DNA from: Fimenecus sp900545625
GTDB lineage: Bacteria; Bacillota; Clostridia; Oscillospirales; Acutalibacteraceae
Direction: 5' to 3'
Assembly (NCBI GenBank): GCA_963931525.1
Contig: OZ007023.1
Coordinates: forward strand, 1,612,001 to 1,676,000
DNA: 64,000 nucleotides
The position numbers and the translations under genes were made by a program. Of the stretch, positions 57,848 through 64,000 are shown in pieces. A model generated the notes under the pieces. It was not told where the DNA came from and made no database searches. It was given only the letters and a program-made list of their open reading frames with translations. How positions within the stretch are numbered: the first letter of the stretch is position 1; every line of letters begins with the position of its first letter.

Positions 57848-59353
57848 TTATTTTTCCAAACTATGGATCTGTAACTCACGTTTCCCAAGCGTTTTCCATC
57901 CGAGTCTCCAGAAAGAATCCCGCCACAAAGCGCCGAGATGCATCGGGGAAAAGGGCGCGACATAGGGCGTACCGTATGCAGTTACAGCGCACATGTTAAA
58001 AAGCACAACACCAAAGCCCAGCACAATGCCATAGAAACCGGCTAACCCACCAATGATCATAAAAGCAAAACGCAGAACGGAAACAGGATAGTAAATTTTT
58101 GACACAACAAAGGAACTGATCGCCGTCATGGCGACTACGATCAGCATGGGAGCTGCGATCAAGCCCGCAGAAACCGCGGTGTCGCCAATGACCAGCGCGC
58201 CGACGATGCTGACAGCATGACCGACCGATTTCGGCATACGAAGTCCCGCTTCGCGCACGATTTCATACAGAAAGTGAATGAATATTGCCTCTGCCATAAC
58301 GGGAAGCGGTGTAATGCTCTCCTGCACAGCCGTATCATACAGCATGGATGCCGGCAAAATTTCCTGATGAAATGTGCAGACTGCCACATAAAGCCCCGGC
58401 AAAAATACACTGATGAGAAACGAAAAGAACTTCAAAACTCGAATAAAAAGCGCATAATACGGCCTATGGTTATAGTCGTCCATGGACTGGAAGTTCTCTG
58501 TGAACAGATACGGTACGATCATAGCAAACGGCGTGCCGTCCACCAATATAACTGCTCTGCCCTCCGCCATTTCGGCGCAGGCAATATCCGGGCGTTCTGT
58601 TGTACCGACGCTCGTAAAAATCGCGGTCACATCCGACTCCAAAAACGGACGCAGATACCCGGCGCCGAGCACCATATCGAGTTTTGCTTTTTTCAGCCGG
58701 CTTTTGATCTCATCGATCATCTGCTTGTCTGCCCTGTCCGCAAAATAACAGACACATACACGCGTTTTACTTGTTGCACCGAGTTCCTGCAATTCAAACC
58801 TTGCAACAGGTGACCGCACACGGCGGCGAATGAGTGCGACATTGTCCTTAAAGCTTTCCACAAAAGCTTCCTGTGCACCGCGTTCCTGTACTTCGGTCTG
58901 CGCATTATCTATGGCGCGCTTCGGGAATCCCTGCACGCCAAATGCTTCACAAAACGGTACGCCGTCTATAAACAGGATAACCAGTCCGGAGACGACATCC
59001 GTTACGGCGTCGTCAAGGCTGTAATTTTCTTTTTGATCAATTCCCGAAGAAATGCGGTCGCGGATATATGCCATTTGCTCGGACGGGTCGTCGGGTATAT
59101 CGCGCATTTCCATAATCGGGCCGACAACCTGCTGTGTGACCAAAAGATTGTCGCACATGCCGTCATCCATGATAAGAAACGCTTTGTTCTTCCCGATATA
59201 CGTCTGCTTATATAAAATATCAAAGCTTGCGCCGAGCTTTTCTTTCATATACAAAATATTTTTTTCAATTTCCGCGTAAACGCGCGTCGGCGGCGCCTCG
59301 GGCGGGATTGAGCGCGTCACACGGTTTTCTGCCTTTTTCAGCCAGTTCCACAT
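57848..59353 (-). CDS. gerAA: spore germination protein GerAA
   Basis: A protein of 501 residues. A cytosolic N-terminal half (about 1-280) contains DILYKQTYIGKNKAFLIMDD, FPKRAIDNAQTEVQERGAQE and a following EAFVESFKDN signature, then AVILVDGTPFAMIVPY. About five membrane helices follow, with PLPVMAEAIFIHFLYEIVRE and PKSVGHAVSIVGALVIGDTA. It is the A subunit and likely channel of the receptor. ATG 59353 follows AAAGGTGA. The 12 extra upstream codons lie in the intergenic region. Expression in the forespore would be SigG-driven; no convincing SigG promoter was found. Confidence 0.94.
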   Translation of the reverse strand: MWNWLKKAENRVTRSIPPEAPPTRVYAEIEKNILYMKEKLGASFDILYKQTYIGKNKAFLIMDDGMCDNLLVTQQVVGPIMEMRDIPDDPSEQMAYIRDRISSGIDQKENYSLDDAVTDVVSGLVILFIDGVPFCEAFGVQGFPKRAIDNAQTEVQERGAQEAFVESFKDNVALIRRRVRSPVARFELQELGATSKTRVCVCYFADRADKQMIDEIKSRLKKAKLDMVLGAGYLRPFLESDVTAIFTSVGTTERPDIACAEMAEGRAVILVDGTPFAMIVPYLFTENFQSMDDYNHRPYYALFIRVLKFFSFLISVFLPGLYVAVCTFHQEILPASMLYDTAVQESITPLPVMAEAIFIHFLYEIVREAGLRMPKSVGHAVSIVGALVIGDTAVSAGLIAAPMLIVVAMTAISSFVVSKIYYPVSVLRFAFMIIGGLAGFYGIVLGFGVVLFNMCAVTAYGTPYVAPFSPMHLGALWRDSFWRLGWKTLGKRELQIHSLEK

Positions 59354-59418
59354 AGAATCACCTTTTATATTTTTGCCGCCCGCACGCACAATATTCTCAA
59401 AAGGTAAAGGTGAACACT

Positions 59419-60096
59419 ATGTTGATTATTCTGTTTCGCACAGCAATTTTATATGTGCTTGTACTGCTGACCTTTCGAATTTTAGGTAAACGGCAGGTCG
59501 GTGAGCTGCAGCCCGTAGATCTGGTTTTGACCTTTTTGCTGTCCGAATTTCTTGCCGTATCCATTCAGGATACGCAGGCCCCGCTGATCAACACGTTGAT
59601 CCCGGTCATGTTGCTGATTGGGTTGGAAATCTTAGTTTCCGTGTTTTCCATGAAAAGCATCCGGCTGCGCACGCTTTTACAGGGGAATCCGCTAATGGTA
59701 ATCCGAAACGGCAAGCTCGACCAGAAACAGCTAAAACAGCTTCGATTTACGGTAGATGACCTTTTAGAAGCGCTGCGCAAAAAGGATATTTTCGACATAT
59801 CAGAGGTACAGTACGCCATCGTAGAAACAGACGGTACCCTGAGTGTGCTGTTAAAACCCGAATCCCGTGCGCCGCAAAATTCGGATCTGAAGACTACGCC
59901 TGCGGACAACGGCATGCCCTGTCTTGTCATCAGTGACGGGCAAGTGATCCACACCCATTTTAAACTCTGTGATATGACGGATCAAAAGCTCGAAAATATT
60001 TTGAAAAAAAACAAGATCCGCGCCGAGCATATTCTGCTCATGACTGCGGATCGAGGCGGGAACTATTATTGGATTGAAAAGGCGGAAAAGAAATGA
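59419..60096 (+). CDS. DUF421 (YetF/YrbG family) membrane protein
   Basis: A protein of 225 residues: N-terminal membrane helices (about 4-22, 35-55 and 58-78) with FRILGKRQVGELQPVDLVLT, then a cytosolic domain with NPLMVIRNGKLDQKQLKQLR and the strand SEVQYAIVETDGTLSVL. It is typical of DUF421; the B. subtilis relatives YetF and YdfS have been linked to sporulation. ATG 59419 follows GGTGA at five nt, and the GTG at 59410 lies in that motif. It diverges from gerA and overlaps the next gene by 4 nt. Confidence 0.9.
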   Translation: MLIILFRTAILYVLVLLTFRILGKRQVGELQPVDLVLTFLLSEFLAVSIQDTQAPLINTLIPVMLLIGLEILVSVFSMKSIRLRTLLQGNPLMVIRNGKLDQKQLKQLRFTVDDLLEALRKKDIFDISEVQYAIVETDGTLSVLLKPESRAPQNSDLKTTPADNGMPCLVISDGQVIHTHFKLCDMTDQKLENILKKNKIRAEHILLMTADRGGNYYWIEKAEKK

Positions 60097-60479
60097 AACG
60101 AGTTATAATCGCTGTGGTCTCCACAGCGTTGGCTGTAACGATCGCCTGTTTCGGCTATTGGCGTTTTGTACGCATCTGCGACCGGTTGGAATCAGACGTT
60201 CTGCTATTGCTTGAGGTTGCCGAAACAGAAAACGCTGATCCGGAACAGTTGAAGGAGCATGCAGCCCGATTGTCAAAAGATTGGAGCAATGCAGAGAAGC
60301 ATTTGGATATCCTGATCCAGCACGCCGAGACAGATGAGCTGGATATTATGATGCGCGCACTCGGGCAGCTTTCCGAAACGGAATCCGCTGAAGCGCGCGC
60401 AGAATATTTGCATGAAATTCTGTATCGCATTCAACACCTGCGTGAAACGGAAGCGCCGAACCTGCGAAATATTTTATGA
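60093..60479 (+). CDS. DUF4363 family protein
   Basis: A protein of 128 residues: a membrane helix near the N-terminus (about 4-22) followed by a helical, coiled-coil-like extracytoplasmic domain rich in Glu and Ala (CDRLESDVLLLLEVAETENA, LSKDWSNAEKHLDILIQHAE). DUF4363 is regularly encoded behind DUF421 in Clostridia, and the 4-nt overlap suggests a joint product. Function unknown; the neighbouring gerA operon suggests a spore role. Confidence 0.82.
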   Translation: MKRVIIAVVSTALAVTIACFGYWRFVRICDRLESDVLLLLEVAETENADPEQLKEHAARLSKDWSNAEKHLDILIQHAETDELDIMMRALGQLSETESAEARAEYLHEILYRIQHLRETEAPNLRNIL

Positions 60480-60515
60480 TCCGGGCTTTCATATGCTTGC
60501 TTTGTTAAGAAGCAT

Positions 60516-61085
60516 TCATCCGATCACGCCGAGATGCTCCAGCAGGATCTTAAGCCCTATGCCGATAAGAATGATCCCGCCCGCAAGCTCCGCTTTGGTC
60601 TTGAACTTTGAACCGAATTTTTGACCGATGAGCACGCCGACAAAGGAAAGCAGCAGGGTCGTCACGGCAATGAGCGTTACGGAAGGTAAAATCTTCACCT
60701 GTAAAAAGGCGAACGTGATCCCGACCGCAAGCGCATCGATGCTTGTAGCGATCGCGAGCACAAACAACTCCTTATAGGAAAAATCAGCTCCGGCATCCTC
60801 TGCTTCCGAAGTTTTTTTGAAGGATTCCACGATCATTTTTCCGCCGATGACCGCCAGCAAAATAAACGCGACCCAATGGTCTATATTTGTGATGTATGCC
60901 TCGAACTGCCTGCCGAGCAGCCAGCCGATCAGCGGCATCAGCCCCTGAAAACCGCCGAAAAACACGGCGATGATCCACGCGCGCCGCAGCTGCAGCTTCT
61001 GCATTTCCAAGCCCTTGCACAGCGCAACGGCGAACGCATCCATCGAAAGCCCCACTGCAATCAGAAAAAGCTCCCAGAATCCCAT
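60516..61085 (-). CDS. mntP: manganese efflux pump MntP
   Basis: A protein of 189 residues with six membrane helices arranged as an inverted repeat, with the paired motifs GLSMDAFAVALCKG near 13 and ATSIDALAVGITFAF near 110 carrying the conserved Asp residues. It exports Mn(II). ATG 61085 follows GGAG eight nt upstream; a TTG five codons earlier is in frame. A manganese riboswitch lies directly upstream, which supports the substrate. Confidence 0.95.
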   Translation of the reverse strand: MGFWELFLIAVGLSMDAFAVALCKGLEMQKLQLRRAWIIAVFFGGFQGLMPLIGWLLGRQFEAYITNIDHWVAFILLAVIGGKMIVESFKKTSEAEDAGADFSYKELFVLAIATSIDALAVGITFAFLQVKILPSVTLIAVTTLLLSFVGVLIGQKFGSKFKTKAELAGGIILIGIGLKILLEHLGVIG

Positions 61086-61120
61086 ACATCCATCTCCCAA
61101 CTGATTTTGTATAGAATAAC

Positions 61121-61240
61121 ATAAAAAGACTCATGCACGGATCGCCCGCGCATGAGTCTCGTCATTTCAGGAAAGCCAGACCGAAACGGTCAGTATGTTG
61201 ACTTGCCGCGCTTCTTGCGCCGACTACTCCCTCATAAATG
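61121..61240 (-). ncRNA. manganese (yybP-ykoY) riboswitch of mntP
   Basis: Read on the minus strand the leader contains TGAGGGAGTAGTCGGC, then CGGCAAGTCAACATACTGACC, GGTCTGGC and AATGACGAGACT, the conserved blocks of the yybP-ykoY class. The 3' closing strand (CTCAT) overlaps the left arm of a terminator: AGACTCATGC (61159-61150) paired with GCATGAGTCT (61136-61127), followed by TTTTTATG. Manganese binding should stabilise the aptamer, block the terminator and switch the exporter on. Confidence 0.9.
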
Positions 61241-61246
61241 CACCTA

Positions 61247-61275
61247 AGTGTACCAAAAATCCTGTCTGTTGTCAA
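61247..61275 (-). promoter_or_regulatory. promoter of the mntP riboswitch
   Basis: TTGACA (61275-61270), 17 nt, TACACT (61252-61247) with TGG before it. It starts transcription at the 5' edge of the aptamer, so mntP is regulated separately from the ROK-kinase operon upstream. Confidence 0.88.
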
Positions 61276-61291
61276 GTGCAAAAGCTATAAT

Positions 61292-62188
61292 TTAGGACTC
61301 TAAAAGCTTTTCCTTTGCAAGGTATGCCGCCCCGAGCATCCCCGCCTGGTTTTTCATGGCGGCGCGTTTGATAGCGACCGAACGGAAGCTGTGGATGTTG
61401 CGCGCGTGAATGCGGCGGTCGATCTCTGAGATCACGTAGTCCTCGTTCATTATACCGCCGCCGAGGATGATACATGGCGGATTGAAGATAAAGATCAGCG
61501 TTGTCAGTCCGCCGATGATCTCATCGATCCAATTATCGATCACGGCACGCACCGTCGTGTTGTTAAAATGCTCGGGCGAAAAAATCTCTCGGCCGTTGAG
61601 CGTTTTTCCCGTTTCGTCTCGAACGGCGTTCACGAGCGCACGTGTGGATGCATACATTTCATAGCAGCCGTTGTTGCCGCAGGTGCATTTTTTCCCGCCC
61701 GTGTGCGTCACGATATGTCCGAATTCACCGGCGGAGAAGTGCGTGCCCGTATAAATTTTATTGTTGATCCACATGGCACCGCCGACGCCCGTGCCGTAAG
61801 TCAGACACAAAAAATCACTATAACCACGCCCTGCGCCGAATTTGGCTTCCGCGGTAGCGGCGGCGTTGACGTCATTTTCGACGCTGACCGGCAGGTGATG
61901 CTTTTTCTGGATCGTTTTGGTGATCTCGATTCCTGTATAATTCGGAATATTCTCACTGGCAAAAATGATTTTCCCGAGCTCGCTGTTCACCTGCCCCGCC
62001 GTACTGATGCCGACACAGTCAACTTCGGCGGCGTAGGTATCCACGATCCCCATGATCTTATGCATCAGGTGCGGTCCGCCGAGATGTGCCTCGGTCGGGA
62101 TCTCAAAAGCTTGCTCGATCGTATAATCCCCCAGCACGGTACCGTATTTGATCGCCGTGCCGCCGATATCGATCGCTAAGATTTTCAT
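61292..62188 (-). CDS. ROK-family sugar kinase
   Basis: A protein of 298 residues: N-terminal phosphate motif LAIDIGGTAIKYG, SVENDVNAAATAE near 108, YGTGVGGAMW near 133, GHIVTHTGGKKCTCGNNGCYE with the ROK zinc site (His and three Cys) near 158-178, and ILGGGIMNE near 252. It phosphorylates glucose, ManNAc or a related sugar; there is no N-terminal DNA-binding domain, so it is a kinase rather than a repressor. ATG 62188 follows GGGAGG; the start overlaps the whiA stop by 4 nt. Confidence 0.9.
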   Translation of the reverse strand: MKILAIDIGGTAIKYGTVLGDYTIEQAFEIPTEAHLGGPHLMHKIMGIVDTYAAEVDCVGISTAGQVNSELGKIIFASENIPNYTGIEITKTIQKKHHLPVSVENDVNAAATAEAKFGAGRGYSDFLCLTYGTGVGGAMWINNKIYTGTHFSAGEFGHIVTHTGGKKCTCGNNGCYEMYASTRALVNAVRDETGKTLNGREIFSPEHFNNTTVRAVIDNWIDEIIGGLTTLIFIFNPPCIILGGGIMNEDYVISEIDRRIHARNIHSFRSVAIKRAAMKNQAGMLGAAYLAKEKLLES

Positions 62189-63096
62189 ACTGTACCTCCC
62201 TGTCCTTTTAGGGCTTCTGCCATGGTGCACATGCGCCGAAGACGGTGATTCACGCCGGAGCGCGACATCGGCGGCTGCATGGCGTCGCCGATCTGCTGCA
62301 GCGAAAAATCCGGGTTGGCAAGACGAAGCTGAGCGATTTCCCGCCATTCGGCGGGCAAAGACGAATAAGCCGGGTTCTTTTGCAGCTTCTCTAAAAGCTC
62401 GATCTGCCGCACGGCTGCATTGACCGTTTTGTTGAGATTCGCGCTTTCAAAATTCAGCCGGCGGTTGACGTTATTGCGAATATCTTTATATACGATCACA
62501 TCAATAAATTCCATCACAAAGCGCGATGCGCCCATGATGCCGATCAGATTTTGAATGTCCTCGGTCTTTTTGAAATAGAGCACATAGTGCCCGCCCCGAC
62601 GTACTTCTTTCGGAAAGAACTCATTGTCCTCCAAAAACTTTTTAAGATCTAAACTCAAATTATAATGCGGCACAACGAATTCCAAATGGTAATTTTTTTC
62701 AGGTGCGGTCACAGTGCCGCACGTAAGAAACGCACCGCGCAAAAATGCACCGATACAGCAATCATCCGTAATGTTGCCCCAATTCATGCGGCGCGTGCGC
62801 TCCTTGCCGTCATAGCCGAACGCAGACAGTACGCGCAAACGATCCTCCGGCGTTTCCACGGAAACCCTGTATTTTTTGGCAGAAATTTTTTCCGACTTCG
62901 GCGCAGAGCGGCAAAGCCTGCCGGCGACATACCGATATTTCTCCGCCACAGCGAGGTTTTCGGTCGTAAGCGATATCTCATTACCCGAAAAACCCTTGCC
63001 AAACAGCATCAGCCCGTAACTTTCTGCCAAAAGGCAGCACGGTTTTTCGGTTTGCAGCCCTAAAAGCTCCTGTTTCAGATCCGAAGAGAACGACAT
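62185..63096 (-). CDS. whiA: DNA-binding protein WhiA
   Basis: A protein of 303 residues: N-terminal LAGLIDADG-like domain (SFSSDLKQELL, ITDDCCIGAFLRGAFLTCGT near 110, VRRGGHYVLYFKKTEDIQNL) and a C-terminal helix-turn-helix (AEWREIAQLRLANPDFSLQQ, SRSGVNHRLRRM). In Gram-positives WhiA affects division and, in Streptomyces, sporulation. It starts 6 nt after rapZ, the usual rapZ-whiA order. AGGTGA lies before the ATG. Confidence 0.95.
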   Translation of the reverse strand: MSFSSDLKQELLGLQTEKPCCLLAESYGLMLFGKGFSGNEISLTTENLAVAEKYRYVAGRLCRSAPKSEKISAKKYRVSVETPEDRLRVLSAFGYDGKERTRRMNWGNITDDCCIGAFLRGAFLTCGTVTAPEKNYHLEFVVPHYNLSLDLKKFLEDNEFFPKEVRRGGHYVLYFKKTEDIQNLIGIMGASRFVMEFIDVIVYKDIRNNVNRRLNFESANLNKTVNAAVRQIELLEKLQKNPAYSSLPAEWREIAQLRLANPDFSLQQIGDAMQPPMSRSGVNHRLRRMCTMAEALKGQGGTV

Positions 63097-63102
63097 GGCA
63101 CG

Positions 63103-63963
63103 TCACCTGGAGATATCTCTATGATACACACTGCTGCAAGCCCCGTTTTCCAGCAGATGCTTGTTGATAAGCTCCGCGAACACAACAGAACGGTGTCGGC
63201 CGCCCGTGCAGCCGACAGCGATCGTCAGCTGGCTTTTTCCCTCCGTGCGGTACAGCGGCAGCAGAAAATCCAAAAGGTCCAAAAGCCTGCGCTCTAAACC
63301 CTTTGCCTGGTCAAACTTCATGACAAAATTGCGTACCGGTTCTTCAAGCCCGGTGTGCCCTTTTAATTCCGGAATATAAAAAGGATTCGGGAGGCATCGA
63401 ACGTCGAAGACCAGATCCGCCTCTTTCGGCGTGCCATGCTTGAACCCGAAGGATATGCAGGAGATCTTCAGCGCATTGTCCGCGTTATCCAAAAACAATG
63501 CGGCGACGCGCTCTTTGAATTGTGAACTCGTCACCTGCGAGGTATCGATAATATAATCGGCGCGCTGCCGCGCGGGCAGCAAAATTTCCCGCTCACGTTC
63601 GATGGCATCGCGCACCGAAGGCACGCTGAACTGATCGGCAAGCGGGTGCTTGCGGCGCGTCTCCTGATAGCGGCGCGCGATCACTTCCGTATCCGCGTCG
63701 ATAAACAGGATCTTGTATTTTACATTCATGTTTTCCAAATCGCCGAGCACTGCGAACAGGTCGGAAAACGAACTGCCGAGCCTGGTATCCGCGACGAGCG
63801 CAACGCGCGAACGCTTTTCCTTGGATTTCAGGATCAGCTCCACAAAGGTCGGGATCAGCTGCGGCGGCATATTGTCCACGCAGAAAAAGCCGATGTCCTC
63901 AAGCGCATCCACCGCGCGCGATTTACCCGCGCCGGAAAGCCCCGTCACAATTACAAGTTCCAT
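63103..63963 (-). CDS. rapZ: RNase adapter / nucleotide-binding protein RapZ (YvcJ)
   Basis: A protein of 286 residues: N-terminal P-loop VTGLSGAGKSRAVDALED at about 6-22, the DTRLGSSF segment near 63, and a C-terminal domain with FGFKHGTPKEADLVFDVRCL and CTGGRHRSVVFAE near 258. It hydrolyses nucleotides and in E. coli targets RNase E to a regulatory RNA; in B. subtilis YvcJ has a broader role. ATG 63963 is about nine nt from AGGA; a TTG two codons earlier is closer, so the start is not certain. It begins the rapZ-whiA-ROK unit seen here. Confidence 0.94.
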   Translation of the reverse strand: MELVIVTGLSGAGKSRAVDALEDIGFFCVDNMPPQLIPTFVELILKSKEKRSRVALVADTRLGSSFSDLFAVLGDLENMNVKYKILFIDADTEVIARRYQETRRKHPLADQFSVPSVRDAIEREREILLPARQRADYIIDTSQVTSSQFKERVAALFLDNADNALKISCISFGFKHGTPKEADLVFDVRCLPNPFYIPELKGHTGLEEPVRNFVMKFDQAKGLERRLLDLLDFLLPLYRTEGKSQLTIAVGCTGGRHRSVVFAELINKHLLENGACSSVYHRDISR

Positions 63964-64000
63964 ACGCAATACTTCCTAACCAATCGGGTCAATCCCCGAT

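Noticed and set aside
59354..59409. SigG-like elements (GAATA and AAATATA) upstream of gerAA
   Set aside because: The spacing is about 19 nt and the -10 would fall on the gerAA ribosome binding site; the match is too weak to call a promoter.
63976..64000. Possible C-terminal end (about seven codons) of a minus-strand gene upstream of rapZ
   Set aside because: One frame ends with TAG at 63978-63976, and murB or hprK would be expected here, but seven codons cannot be identified.
1..64000. CRISPR arrays, tRNA or rRNA genes, insertion sequences, prophage or defence islands
   Set aside because: I read the intergenic stretches on both strands and saw no spaced direct repeats, no tRNA cloverleaf with a T-loop GTTCGA core, no transposase or integrase and no att-like duplications. 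A tRNAscan and IS database search would be decisive.

Overview
The window reads as ordinary chromosome of an endospore-forming, anaerobic Bacillota of the class Clostridia, probably related to Oscillospiraceae/Ruminococcaceae. The evidence is a complete spoIIIA operon (AA to AH), a gerA-type germinant receptor operon, a BofA-family gene, AddAB in place of RecBCD, SigA-type sigma factors of about 365 residues, T-box, lysine and manganese riboswitches, and strong GGAGG/GGTGA ribosome binding sites. Base composition is moderately GC-rich. I see no rRNA, tRNA, CRISPR array, insertion sequence or prophage. Most genes lie on the minus strand, with short plus-strand islands.

Layout. 1-2.9 kb: yajC, tgt, queA (minus; protein export and queuosine tRNA modification). 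2.9-6.5 kb: a plus-strand lysine-synthesis operon (asd, dapA, dapB and a free-standing tandem-ACT protein) behind a well-formed lysine riboswitch and promoter. 6.5-8.55 kb: tyrS, with a T-box leader carrying a TAC specifier, followed by a flavin split-barrel gene. 8.55-18.4 kb: an eleven-gene minus-strand run (asp23, nusB, a Kae1-like paralog, xseA, xseB, ispA, dxs, tlyA, nadK, argR, recN) starting at one strong promoter. 18.4-23.1 kb: spoIIIAA-AH. 23.2-26.0 kb: a large YfhO membrane protein. 26.1-31.6 kb: a branched-chain amino-acid ABC transporter (livJHMGF) with a cytidylate-kinase-like gene at its end.

31.7-33.2 kb: a dCMP deaminase and a secreted cohesin/Ig/dockerin-type protein. 33.2-38.3 kb: dgt, dnaG and two adjacent, nearly identical rpoD-type sigma genes; this tandem duplication is the most unusual feature of the window. 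38.4-46.4 kb: yigZ, rpmE, addA, addB. 46.4-48.5 kb: a cell-wall amidase, a BofA protein and two orphan genes. 48.5-55.2 kb: a carbohydrate cluster (GH38 alpha-mannosidase, Nfu-like protein and phosphoglucomutase on minus, divergent GH36 alpha-galactosidase on plus). 55.2-60.5 kb: an MGMT-like protein, gerAC/AB/AA, and a DUF421/DUF4363 pair. 60.5-64 kb: mntP behind a manganese riboswitch, then ROK kinase, whiA and rapZ.

Together these genes cover housekeeping (transcription, replication, recombination, isoprenoids, NADP), amino-acid supply controlled by RNA switches, sporulation and germination, and glycan use. I found no clearly new multi-gene defence or mobile system. The items most worth following up are the duplicated primary sigma factor, the stand-alone aspartokinase-type ACT subunit under lysine riboswitch control, the SpoIIIAA/AB reading-frame overlap, the structured liv leader and spacer, and the small orphan genes near 47.5-48.5 kb.
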